Source: Phytopseudomonas straminea
GTDB taxonomy: Bacteria > Pseudomonadota > Gammaproteobacteria > Pseudomonadales > Pseudomonadaceae
Direction: 5' to 3'
NCBI RefSeq assembly: GCF_900112645.1
Contig: NZ_FOMO01000011.1
Location: forward strand, 62,001-126,000
DNA length: 64,000 bases
Position numbers and translations under genes: made by a program. The notes beneath the pieces are model-generated. The model did not search any database and was not told the DNA's origin. It was given only the letters and a program-made list of their open reading frames with translations. Below, in pieces: positions 8,264 through 16,267 of this stretch. Within the stretch, counting starts at the first letter, position 1; every line of letters starts with the position of its first letter.

Positions 8264-9526
8264 ATGAGTAAACATCAGACTACCTTGTGCGTATTTTCCC
8301 TAAGCGTGCTGAGCCTGCCGGCTGCCGTACAGGCCGCGGGCGAGGGCTTCATCGACGGCGCCAGCGCGACCCTGCAGGCGCGCAATTACTACTTCAGCCG
8401 GGACTTCTCCGACATCGTCGGTGCCAACCGACAATCCAAGGCCGAGGAGTGGGCCCAGGGCTTTATCCTCGATTTCAAGTCCGGCTACACGCCGGGTGCG
8501 CTCGGCTTTGGCCTGGACGCCCAGGGGCTGCTTGGTATCAAGCTCGACAGCAGCCGGGATCGGGTCAATACCGGGTTGCTGCCGGTGCGCGACAACGGCC
8601 AAGCCGCCGATGAATACAGCCGTCTCGGGGTGGCGCTGAAGGCCCATTACTCGCAGACCGAACTGCGTGTCGGCGAGCTGCAACCCAACCTGCCGGTGCT
8701 GACCTTCAGCGATATCCGCCTGCTGCCGCCGAGCTACCAGGGCGCCTCGCTGCTGTCGCGGGAGATCGAGGGTTTGACCTTGCAGGGCGGCCATCTGCGT
8801 TCCACCAGCCTGCGCAACGAAGCCGGCGACGACAAACTGCAGGCCATGCTCGGCCATGTGCCGCAGCGCCAGGTCAGCAGCGATGCGTTCAACTATGTGG
8901 GCGCCGATTACGCCTTCAACGACAAACGCACCACTGCCAGCCTGTGGTACGCGCAGCTCGAGGACATCTACAACCAGCGTTTCGTCGGCCTCAAGCACAG
9001 CGAGCCACTGGGCGCCTGGACCCTGGGCGCCAACCTTGGCTATTTCGACAGCCATGAAGATGGCGAAAAGCTGCTTGGCGATATCGATAACCAGGCCTTC
9101 TACTCGCTGATTTCCGCCAAGCATGGCGGCCATACCTTCTATGTCGGCTACCAGGCGATGTTCGGCGACAACCCGTTCCCGCGGGTGTTCGCCAACGTCA
9201 CGCCGCTGGGCAACGAGGTGCCGACCTACGAGTTCGCCTACACCGACGAGCGCTCCTGGCAGGTCCGTTACGACTACGACTTCGCCGTCCTCGGCTTGCC
9301 CGGTCTGACTACCACGGTGCGCTATATCCGCGGCAACAACGTCGATACTGGTCGCGGCTTCGAAGGCAAGGATCGCGAACGCGATCTGGATATCAGCTAC
9401 GTGGTGCAGAGCGGGGCGCTCAAGGGGCTGGGTGTGCGGGTGCGTAATGTCGAAGCGCGTTCCAACTACCGTAGCGATATCGACGAGAACCGGCTGATCC
9501 TTTCGTACACCTGGACGTTGCTCTGA
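8264..9526 (+). CDS. benF: OprD-family outer-membrane porin, BenF-like
   Basis: 420 residues beginning with a signal peptide (MSKHQTTLCVF...LPAAVQA, cleaved about residue 24) and followed by the OprD opening GEGFIDGASATLQARNYYFSRDF. The C-terminus SYTWTLL ends in alternating hydrophobic residues typical of a last beta strand. OprD/OccD/OccK porins are 18-stranded substrate-selective channels; position after benE suggests benzoate entry. In-frame codons upstream of 8264 run into the benE 3' end and are not a signal sequence. Confidence 0.9.
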   Translation: MSKHQTTLCVFSLSVLSLPAAVQAAGEGFIDGASATLQARNYYFSRDFSDIVGANRQSKAEEWAQGFILDFKSGYTPGALGFGLDAQGLLGIKLDSSRDRVNTGLLPVRDNGQAADEYSRLGVALKAHYSQTELRVGELQPNLPVLTFSDIRLLPPSYQGASLLSREIEGLTLQGGHLRSTSLRNEAGDDKLQAMLGHVPQRQVSSDAFNYVGADYAFNDKRTTASLWYAQLEDIYNQRFVGLKHSEPLGAWTLGANLGYFDSHEDGEKLLGDIDNQAFYSLISAKHGGHTFYVGYQAMFGDNPFPRVFANVTPLGNEVPTYEFAYTDERSWQVRYDYDFAVLGLPGLTTTVRYIRGNNVDTGRGFEGKDRERDLDISYVVQSGALKGLGVRVRNVEARSNYRSDIDENRLILSYTWTLL

Positions 9527-9532
9527 GGCGCT

Positions 9533-9740
9533 GGCGCGATTTTTTCGCGCGCATGGCGCGCTCCCACAGGGGCGTCGATAGCCGTGGTTCATTGGGCCCA
9601 ATCGTAGGATGGGGCGAGCCGCGTAGTCGTAGGATGGGTGGAACCCATCGCAGTTTGATGGGTTCCACCCATCCTACGGGCTGGAGAACAGCATCCGTGG
9701 GAGCGGGCGGGGACGCCCAGTCCATGCCCGCGATGCTTTT
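9533..9740. repeat. REP-like pair with a long perfect palindrome after benF
   Basis: A perfect 22-bp inverted repeat (9628-9649 with 9657-9678, arms beginning CGTAGGATGG) has a 7-nt loop. It lies between two REP-like sequences in opposite orientation: GCGCATGGCGCGCTCCCACA near 9550 and its mirrored type GTGGGAGCGGGC near 9697. The arrangement is a typical BIME. It may also end benF and catR transcription, which converge here, though no T-run is present. Confidence 0.75.
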
Positions 9741-9779
9741 CGTGCCAATGGGCTTGGCAACTCGGCCTGCCAATCGCTC

Positions 9780-10655
9780 TTACTCACTATCCAGATTCTT
9801 CACCAGCTTCAGGCAGCGCCTGAGCAGTGGCGAATTATCGTCCTTGCGGTAGCTGATCACGATGGGTGACGTGGCACTGGCGTCGAGCAATGGCGTGTAG
9901 CCGATATCGTCGCGGTGCAGGCGTTGCACCGAGGCGGGTACCAGGCTGATGCCGATGCCGGCGGATACCAGGCCGATGGCGGTCTGCAATTCGTTGGTCA
10001 TCTGCGCCACGCGAATCTTCAGGTCGTCACGGGCGAACAGCGCCAGCACATGGTCGGCGTAGCTGGGCCGTGGCGAGGCAGGGTAGAGCACGAACGGCTC
10101 GCGGGCCAGTTCCTCCAGCGAAGCCGGAGCGACCAGCAATCGATGGCCGGCGGGCAGGGCGGCGACCAGCGGGTCCTGGCGGATCACTTCCTGGACGATG
10201 GCCGGATCCTCGATATGAATGCGCCCGAAGCCGATATCGATACGGCCGCGCTTGAGCGCTTCCACCTGTGGCAAGGTGGTCAGCTCGGACAAACCCAGTT
10301 CGATGGCCGCTTCGCCACGTAGCTGGCGAATCAGTTCCGGCAGCGCGCCATACAGTGTGGAAGGCGCGAAGCCGATGCCGAACCAGCGCCGCTGGCCTTC
10401 GGCGATGCGCCGGGTGTCGTCGCTGACGCGGCCCAGTTGTTCGAGCAGCTGTACGGAATGCTCATAGAAGAAGCGCCCTGCTTCGGTCAGGCGCAGCGGC
10501 CTGCCGCGCTCGATCAAGGCCACCCCCAATTCGTCCTCCAGTTGCTGAATCTGCCGGCTCAGCGGCGGCTGGGCGATATGCAGGCGTTCGGCCGCACGGG
10601 TGAAATTGAGCGTTTCCGCCAGCACGCGGAAGTAACGCAAATGGCGCAGCTCCAT
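9780..10655 (-). CDS. catR: LysR-type regulator of catechol genes
   Basis: 291 residues, divergent from catBCA. The N-terminal winged helix (about 1-60) reads ELRHLRYFRVLAETLNFTRA and continues through IAQPPLSRQIQQLEDELG, the standard LysR recognition pattern. The C-terminal two-domain periplasmic-binding fold senses cis,cis-muconate in the family. CatR activates catBCA and represses itself. The operator at 10657 directly abuts its start codon. Homologues BenM/CatM are alternatives, but location next to catB favours CatR. Confidence 0.93.
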   Translation of the reverse strand: MELRHLRYFRVLAETLNFTRAAERLHIAQPPLSRQIQQLEDELGVALIERGRPLRLTEAGRFFYEHSVQLLEQLGRVSDDTRRIAEGQRRWFGIGFAPSTLYGALPELIRQLRGEAAIELGLSELTTLPQVEALKRGRIDIGFGRIHIEDPAIVQEVIRQDPLVAALPAGHRLLVAPASLEELAREPFVLYPASPRPSYADHVLALFARDDLKIRVAQMTNELQTAIGLVSAGIGISLVPASVQRLHRDDIGYTPLLDASATSPIVISYRKDDNSPLLRRCLKLVKNLDSE

Positions 10656-10656
10656 G

Positions 10657-10671
10657 ATACCTCCAGGGTAT
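10657..10671. promoter_or_regulatory. CatR operator ATAC-N7-GTAT
   Basis: ATACCTCCAGGGTAT is a perfect interrupted dyad of the BenM/CatM/CatR type. It begins 2 bp outside the catR start codon, so binding would block catR. The weaker CAGACCGATTCAATATTGG that follows (10677-10695) is in the place expected for the activation site toward catB. Confidence 0.8.
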
Positions 10672-10879
10672 GAAACCAGACCGATTCAATATTGGACTGG
10701 CCTATTTGCTGAGGTCAATCTGTGCCCAGACAAAAATAAAACCTCAAGGATATGCTCGTGCTCACTCGCATCCTTTGTTCTTCTCTCCCGCTGCTGGCCG
10801 GCCCTGTGAACGAGGCGCCACAGCGCGCCGGTTCCCTGGCATCGGCCCGTGGCATTGACCTGCACACGGATCATCGCCC

Positions 10880-12001
10880 ATGAGCCTTCCGCTGATCGAA
10901 AGCCTCGACACCCTGATCGTCGACCTGCCCACCATTCGCCCGCACAAGCTGGCTATGCACACCATGCAGCAGCAGACCCTGGTGATTCTGCGCCTGCGCT
11001 GCAGCGACGGTATTGAAGGCGTCGGTGAAGCCACCACCATCGGCGGCCTGGCCTATGCCGGGGAAAGCCCGGAAAGCATCAAGACCAACATCGATACCTA
11101 TTTTGCGCCGCTGCTGATCGGCCAGCCGGCCGGCAACATCAATGCCGCCATGCTGCGCATCGACCGCAGCGTACGCGCCAACACCTTCGCCCGCTCTGCG
11201 GTGGAAACCGCGCTGCTCGATGCCCAGGGCAAGCGCCTTGGTCTGCCGGTTGCCGAATTGCTCGGCGGCCGCGTGCGCGATGGCCTGGAAGTGGCCTGGA
11301 CATTGGCCAGCGGCGATACCGCCAAGGACATCGACGAAGCCGAGCGCATGCTCGACCTGCGTCGTCATCGGGTTTTCAAGCTGAAGATCGGCAGCCGCGA
11401 GGCGGCGCTGGACATCGCCCACGTGGCGGCGATCAAGCGTGCCCTGGGCGACCGCGCCAGCGTGCGGGTGGACGTCAATCAGGCGTGGAGCGAGGCGGTG
11501 GCCATTCGCGCCTGCCAGGCCCTCGGCGATGCCGGTGTCGACCTGATCGAGCAGCCCATTCCGCGTCAGGACGTGCTGGCCCAGGCCCGCGTCAGCGCCC
11601 GCAGCCCGGCGCCGATCATGGCCGACGAAGCCATCGAGAGCGTCGAGGACAGCTTCAACCTGGCCCGCGGCGGCGCCGCGCCGGTATTCGCCCTGAAGAT
11701 TGCCAAGAACGGCGGCCCGCGTGCGGTGCTGCGTAGTGCCTATATCGCTGAAGCGGCGGGCATCGGCCTGTACGGCGGCACCATGCTCGAAGGCAGCGTC
11801 GGCACCCTGGCCTCGGCCCATGCCTTCGCCACGCTCAGCAAGCTGGAATGGCACACCGAACTGTTCGGCCCGCTGCTGCTGACCGAGGACATCCTCGTCG
11901 ACGTGCCGGTGTACCGCGATTTCGAACTGAAGATCCCGACCACGCCGGGCCTCGGTGTGAGCCTGGACGAAGAACGCCTGCAGCGCTTTAGCCGCCGCTG
12001 A
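10880..12001 (+). CDS. catB: Muconate cycloisomerase
   Basis: Mn-dependent enolase-superfamily enzyme that lactonises cis,cis-muconate to muconolactone. 373 residues. Catalytic landmarks: the K-x-K pair in VFKLKIGS, metal ligands in RVDVNQAW, LIEQPI and IMADEAI, and the C-terminal KIAKNGG lysine. It heads catBCA and is driven from the catR-catB intergenic region of about 220 bp. Confidence 0.96.
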   Translation: MSLPLIESLDTLIVDLPTIRPHKLAMHTMQQQTLVILRLRCSDGIEGVGEATTIGGLAYAGESPESIKTNIDTYFAPLLIGQPAGNINAAMLRIDRSVRANTFARSAVETALLDAQGKRLGLPVAELLGGRVRDGLEVAWTLASGDTAKDIDEAERMLDLRRHRVFKLKIGSREAALDIAHVAAIKRALGDRASVRVDVNQAWSEAVAIRACQALGDAGVDLIEQPIPRQDVLAQARVSARSPAPIMADEAIESVEDSFNLARGGAAPVFALKIAKNGGPRAVLRSAYIAEAAGIGLYGGTMLEGSVGTLASAHAFATLSKLEWHTELFGPLLLTEDILVDVPVYRDFELKIPTTPGLGVSLDEERLQRFSRR

Positions 12002-12024
12002 ACCGAACCCACAAGGAGAAAGCC

Positions 12025-12315
12025 ATGCTGTTTCACGTGCGCATGACCGTCAAACTGCCCACCGACATGCCGGCCGAGCAGGCCGCCCGCCTCAAGGCCG
12101 ACGAAAAGGAACTGGCCCAGCGCCTGCAGCGCGAAGGCACCTGGCGTCACCTGTGGCGCATCGCCGGGCTTTACGCCAATGTCAGCATTTTCGACGTGGC
12201 CGACGCCCAGGCCCTGCATGACACGCTGATGCAGCTGCCGCTGTACCCGTACATGGACATCGAGGTCATGGCGCTGTGTCGCCACCCGTCCTCGATCCAC
12301 GATGACGATCGCTGA
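12025..12315 (+). CDS. catC: Muconolactone delta-isomerase
   Basis: 96 residues, the exact size usual for CatC, a small ferredoxin-like-fold isomerase that forms decamers and converts muconolactone to 3-oxoadipate enol-lactone. The opening MLFHVRMTVKLP and the segment REGTWRHLWRIAGLYANVSIF are characteristic. It lies 23 bp after catB with AAGGAGAA as ribosome binding site. Confidence 0.96.
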   Translation: MLFHVRMTVKLPTDMPAEQAARLKADEKELAQRLQREGTWRHLWRIAGLYANVSIFDVADAQALHDTLMQLPLYPYMDIEVMALCRHPSSIHDDDR

Positions 12316-12348
12316 TCGGCGCCATCACTCGCCTGATCCGATCACCAC

Positions 12349-12356
12349 AACAACAA
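12349..12356 (+). promoter_or_regulatory. Hfq/Crc-type motif AACAACAA before catA
   Basis: AACAACAA lies 17 bp before the catA start and just ahead of its GAGG ribosome binding site. Confidence 0.6.
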
Positions 12357-12372
12357 GATGAGGAAACACGCC

Positions 12373-13302
12373 ATGACCGTACGTATCGCCCAGACCGTCG
12401 AAGTGCAGAAGTTCTTCGAAGATGCCGCCGGCTTCACCAACGACAAGGGCAATGCCCGTATGAAGACGGTGATTCACCGTGTACTCAATGACACGGCCAA
12501 GATCATCGAAGACCTGCAGATCACCCCGGAAGAATTCTGGAAAGCGGTCAACTACCTGAACGAGCTCGGCGCACGGCAGGAAGCCGGGCTGGTGGTCGCC
12601 GGCCTCGGTGTCGAGCACTACCTGGACATGCTGATGGACGCCGAGGACGAAGAGGCCGGCCACACCGGCGGCACCCCGCGCACCATCGAAGGCCCGCTTT
12701 ACGTGGCCGGCGCGCCGCTGAGCAAGGGCGAAGCGCGCCTGGACGACGGCACTGATGCTGGCACGCCGCTGTTCATGCAGGGGCAGGTGTTCGACACCAA
12801 CGGTAAGCCGTTGGCTGGTGCCATCGTCGACGTATGGCATGCCAATACCCGTGGCACCTATTCGTATTTCGACCCGGCGCAATCGGAGTTCAACCTGCGC
12901 CGCCGCATCGAGACCGACGCCGAAGGCCGTTATCGTTTCCGCAGCATCGTGCCGTCCGGCTATGGCTGCCCGCCCGATGGCCCGACCCAGCAGCTGCTCG
13001 ACCAGCTCGGCCGCCATGGCCAGCGCCCGGCCCACGTGCACTTCTTCATTTCCGCGCCCGGCCATCGCCACCTGACCACCCAGATCAACCTGGATGGCGA
13101 CAAGTACCTGCACGACGACTTCGCCTACGCCACGCGCGACGAGCTTATCGCCAATATCGACTTCTTCGACGATGCCGAACGCGCCAAAGCCCATGGTGTT
13201 GAAGGTCGCTTCGCCGAAATCGAGTTCGATTTCACCCTGCAGTCCACCACCGAGCCCAAGGCGCAGAAACGCCACGAGCGGGTTCGCGCGCTGGAGGTAT
13301 AA
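12373..13302 (+). CDS. catA: Catechol 1,2-dioxygenase
   Basis: Intradiol, Fe(III)-dependent ring cleavage of catechol to cis,cis-muconate. About 309 residues. The iron ligands are seen in TYSYFD and GRYRFRSIVPSGYG (two tyrosines) and RPAHVHFFIS (two histidines). The N-terminal helical zipper typical of the family comes first. The start at 12373 (MTVRIAQTV) has AGGAAA upstream and matches the usual N-terminus; an in-frame ATG at 12358 would overlap the ribosome binding region. It is the last gene of catBCA. Confidence 0.95.
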   Translation: MTVRIAQTVEVQKFFEDAAGFTNDKGNARMKTVIHRVLNDTAKIIEDLQITPEEFWKAVNYLNELGARQEAGLVVAGLGVEHYLDMLMDAEDEEAGHTGGTPRTIEGPLYVAGAPLSKGEARLDDGTDAGTPLFMQGQVFDTNGKPLAGAIVDVWHANTRGTYSYFDPAQSEFNLRRRIETDAEGRYRFRSIVPSGYGCPPDGPTQQLLDQLGRHGQRPAHVHFFISAPGHRHLTTQINLDGDKYLHDDFAYATRDELIANIDFFDDAERAKAHGVEGRFAEIEFDFTLQSTTEPKAQKRHERVRALEV

Positions 13303-13517
13303 GCCCCGCGCCGCCCAGCAGGGCGAGGTGCCGCGCTGCCGTTCGTCTGCCTTGCCTGGCAGGCGAGGGGCCGCGCGGCATCCTGCATTGAACGGTCACA
13401 CTGAATGGCGGCGAAAGAGATGTAACCCTTTGTCACGCTGGCGTATCGCCTGCCAGGGGGATGGTTAGAATCGCCGGACGATTAGTGGATTGCCCGATGA
13501 CGGCGATTCAGCCTTAT

Positions 13518-13528
13518 AAGAAAAACAA
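13518..13528 (+). promoter_or_regulatory. Hfq/Crc-type motif before benR
   Basis: AAGAAAAACAA contains two overlapping AAnAAnAA matches directly before the GAGG ribosome binding site of benR. In P. putida the benR mRNA is a known Crc target, which makes this site particularly credible. Confidence 0.75.
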
Positions 13529-13540
13529 CGAGGCCTGATG

Positions 13541-14497
13541 ATGAGCGATTTCCTGCTGAGCGCGCGCAGCCAGGTGTTCGAGCGCGCCGACCCTTACGCG
13601 GTGTCCGACTACGTCAATCAGCACGTCGGTGCCCATTGCATTCGCCTGCCGACCACGGGTTTTCCCGAAGCGAGCCTCAATCACCGCAAGTTCGCCAGCC
13701 TCGACCTGTGCCGCATCAGTTATGGCGGCAGCGTGCGCGTCACCTCGCCGGCGCTGGAAACCATCTATCACCTGCAGGTACTGCTCAAGGGCAACTGCCG
13801 TTCGCAGTACCGCGGCCAGGAGCACTTCTTCGTGCCCGGCGAGTTGCTACTGATCAACCCGGACGACCCGGTGGACCTGACCTATTCGGCCGACTGCGAG
13901 AAATTCATCGTCAAGCTGCCGGTCAGCCTGTTCGAGAACACCTGCCTGGAAAACCGCTGGATGCTGCCGCAAAGCGGTATTCGCTTTACCGCCGCGCGCC
14001 ACGACATGCGCGAGCTGGAAGGCTTTTCCAACCTGCTGATGCTGATCTGCCAGGAAGCCGAAGCGGCCTCCAGCATGCCCCAGGTGCAGGAGCATTACGT
14101 GCGCATCATCGCCAGCAAGCTGCTCGGTCTGCTCGGCAATAATGTGCAGCGCGTGCAGCCCCGGGCTCAGACCAGCTCGTTCGAGCAGGTGGTCGATTAC
14201 ATCGAGCAGAACCTCACCCAGGACATCGGCATCGAGCAGCTGTTGGCCGTAGCAAGGGTCAGCGAGCGTTCGCTGTATGCGCTGTTCGAGCGCCACGCCG
14301 GCATCAGCCCCAGGGATTACGTGCGCCAGCGCAAGCTCGACAGAATCCACGCCCAGCTGCTCGACCCAGCAAGCGCGGTGCGCAGCGTCACCGAAATCGC
14401 CCTGGATCACGGCTTCCTGCACCTGGGTCGCTTCGCCGAAGCCTACCGTCGCCGCTTTGGTGAGCTGCCGTCTGAGACCTACAAGCGCAACCGCTAA
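13541..14497 (+). CDS. benR: AraC/XylS-family activator of the ben operon
   Basis: 318 residues. The N-terminal half (MSDFLLSARSQVFERADPYAVSDYVNQHVG) matches P. putida BenR as I remember it and carries the effector-binding region. The C-terminal 100 residues hold the two AraC helix-turn-helix motifs: IGIEQLLAVARVSERSLYALF and VTEIALDHGFLHLGRFAEAYRRRFGELP. Benzoate-bound BenR should activate benA through the repeats at 1570-1605. It stands between catA and pcaI, not next to benA as in P. putida. ATG at 13538 is an equally readable start one codon earlier. Confidence 0.94.
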   Translation: MSDFLLSARSQVFERADPYAVSDYVNQHVGAHCIRLPTTGFPEASLNHRKFASLDLCRISYGGSVRVTSPALETIYHLQVLLKGNCRSQYRGQEHFFVPGELLLINPDDPVDLTYSADCEKFIVKLPVSLFENTCLENRWMLPQSGIRFTAARHDMRELEGFSNLLMLICQEAEAASSMPQVQEHYVRIIASKLLGLLGNNVQRVQPRAQTSSFEQVVDYIEQNLTQDIGIEQLLAVARVSERSLYALFERHAGISPRDYVRQRKLDRIHAQLLDPASAVRSVTEIALDHGFLHLGRFAEAYRRRFGELPSETYKRNR

Positions 14498-14515
14498 AAG
14501 GCGAACACAAGTCTC

Positions 14516-14549
14516 GTTCGATTATCGAACGGATAGTCGATTATCGGAT
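14516..14549 (+). promoter_or_regulatory. Two PcaR-like boxes ahead of pcaIJ
   Basis: GTTCGATTATCGAAC (14516-14530) is a perfect palindrome apart from its centre, and AGTCGATTATCGGAT (14535-14549) is a second copy about 20 bp on. Both resemble the recalled PcaR site GTTCGATAATCGCAC. PcaR is an IclR-type activator responding to beta-ketoadipate; no pcaR is in this window. Confidence 0.75.
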
Positions 14550-14633
14550 TGTTAGCAGGCTATTGGGTGAGTACCTTGTGACCATACGGCACACCCGCCG
14601 CCCAGCACCCAGAGCAACAAGACGAGAACGACC

Positions 14634-15485
14634 ATGGCTGAGATTCTCTCCCTGCGCGAAGCGGTCGAACGCTTCGTTCACGATGGCGACACCGTTGCCC
14701 TCGAAGGCTTCACCCACCTGATTCCGACCGCTGCTTCCCACGAGCTGATCCGTCAGAACAAGAAGGATCTGACCCTTGTGCGCATGACCCCCGACCTGGT
14801 CTACGATCTGTTGATCGGTGCCGGTTGCGCCAAGAAGCTGGTGTTCTCCTGGGGCGGCAACCCCGGTGTCGGTTCGCTGCACCGCCTGCGTGACGCCGTC
14901 GAGAAACACTGGCCGCACAAGCTGGAAATCAGCGAACACAGCCACGCCGCCATGGCCAATGCCTACGTCTCCGGCGCCTCCAACCTGCCATTTGCGGTGC
15001 TGCGCGGCTATCAGGGCTCGGACCTGGTCAAGGTCAACCCGGACATCAAGTTCATCGAATGCCCGTTCACCGGCGAGAAGCTGGCAGCGGTGCCGAGCGT
15101 TCGCCCGGACGTCACCGTGATCCACGCGCAGAAGGCCGATCGCAAGGGTAACGTGCTGATCCAGGGCATCCTTGGCGTGCAGAAGGAAGCGGCTCTGGCG
15201 GCCAAGCGCTGCATCGTCACTGTCGAAGAAATCGTCGACGACCTTGAGGCACCGATGAACGCCTGCGTGCTGCCGACCTGGGCCATCACCGCGGTCTGCG
15301 TGGTACCCGGTGGCGCCCATCCGTCCTACGCCCACGGTTATTATGAGCGCGACAACCGCTTCTACCAGGCCTGGGACCCGATTGCCCGCGGCCGTGAAAC
15401 CTTCACCGCCTGGATCGACGAATACATCCGTGGCACCGAGGATTTTGCGCAATACCAGGCGAAGGTTAATGGGGAGGCCAAGTGA
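14634..15485 (+). CDS. pcaI: 3-oxoadipate CoA-transferase subunit A
   Basis: Alpha subunit of the enzyme that moves CoA from succinyl-CoA to beta-ketoadipate. 283 residues, with the class I CoA-transferase opening VERFVHDGDTVALEGFTHLIP and the glycine-rich segment KKLVFSWGGNPGVGS. It is immediately followed by subunit B, with stop and start overlapping as TGATG. The sequence is closer to the 280-residue P. putida type than to the short scoA type. Confidence 0.94.
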   Translation: MAEILSLREAVERFVHDGDTVALEGFTHLIPTAASHELIRQNKKDLTLVRMTPDLVYDLLIGAGCAKKLVFSWGGNPGVGSLHRLRDAVEKHWPHKLEISEHSHAAMANAYVSGASNLPFAVLRGYQGSDLVKVNPDIKFIECPFTGEKLAAVPSVRPDVTVIHAQKADRKGNVLIQGILGVQKEAALAAKRCIVTVEEIVDDLEAPMNACVLPTWAITAVCVVPGGAHPSYAHGYYERDNRFYQAWDPIARGRETFTAWIDEYIRGTEDFAQYQAKVNGEAK

Positions 15486-16267
15486 TGAGCGATTTCAACA
15501 CCAATGAAATGATGACCGTGGCCGCCGCACGCCGCCTCGGCAATGGCAGCGTCTGCTTCGTCGGCATCGGCCTGCCGTCCAAGGCCGCCAACCTGGCGCG
15601 TCTGACCCATGCCCCGGAAGTGGTGCTGATCTATGAATCCGGCCCGATCGGTGCAAAGCCGAGCGTGCTGCCGCTGTCCATCGGTGACGGCGAGCTGGCG
15701 GAAACCGCCGACACCGTGGTGCCGACCGGCGAAATCTTCCGCTACTGGCTGCAGGGCGGGCGCATCGACGTCGGCTTCCTCGGCGCCGCCCAGGTCGACA
15801 AGTTCGGCAACATCAACACCACCGTGATTGGCGACTACCACGCGCCGAAAGTTCGTCTGCCGGGCGCCGGTGGCGCACCGGAGATTGCCGGCAGTGCCAA
15901 GAAAGTGCTGATCATCCTCAAACAGGGTCACCGCACTTTCGTCGACAAGCTGGCGTTCATCACCTCGGTCGGCCACGGCGAGGGCGGTGATCATCGCAAG
16001 CGTCTCGGCCTGCCGGGTGACGGCCCGGTGGCGATCATCACCGACCTGTGCATCATGGAGCCGGAAGCCGGCAGCAACGAATTCATCGTCACTTCGCTGC
16101 ACCCGGGCGTGACCCGTGAGCAGGTGATCGAGAACACCGGCTGGCAGATCCGTTTCGCCGACAACGTGACCACCACCGAGGCGCCGAAAGCCGAGGAGCT
16201 GGCTGCGCTGCGTGACCTGGAAGCGCGCACCGCCGAGGCCCACGGCCAGAAAGGAGGTGACGAATGA
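15485..16267 (+). CDS. pcaJ: 3-oxoadipate CoA-transferase subunit B
   Basis: Beta subunit, 260 residues. The catalytic glutamate lies in IYESGPIGAKPS (class I CoA-transferase). The ATG at 15485 is preferred over the GTG at 15482 because GGGGAGG lies about 8 bp upstream. The gene overlaps pcaI by one base and pcaF by four bases, so the three are translationally coupled. Confidence 0.94.
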   Translation: MSDFNTNEMMTVAAARRLGNGSVCFVGIGLPSKAANLARLTHAPEVVLIYESGPIGAKPSVLPLSIGDGELAETADTVVPTGEIFRYWLQGGRIDVGFLGAAQVDKFGNINTTVIGDYHAPKVRLPGAGGAPEIAGSAKKVLIILKQGHRTFVDKLAFITSVGHGEGGDHRKRLGLPGDGPVAIITDLCIMEPEAGSNEFIVTSLHPGVTREQVIENTGWQIRFADNVTTTEAPKAEELAALRDLEARTAEAHGQKGGDE

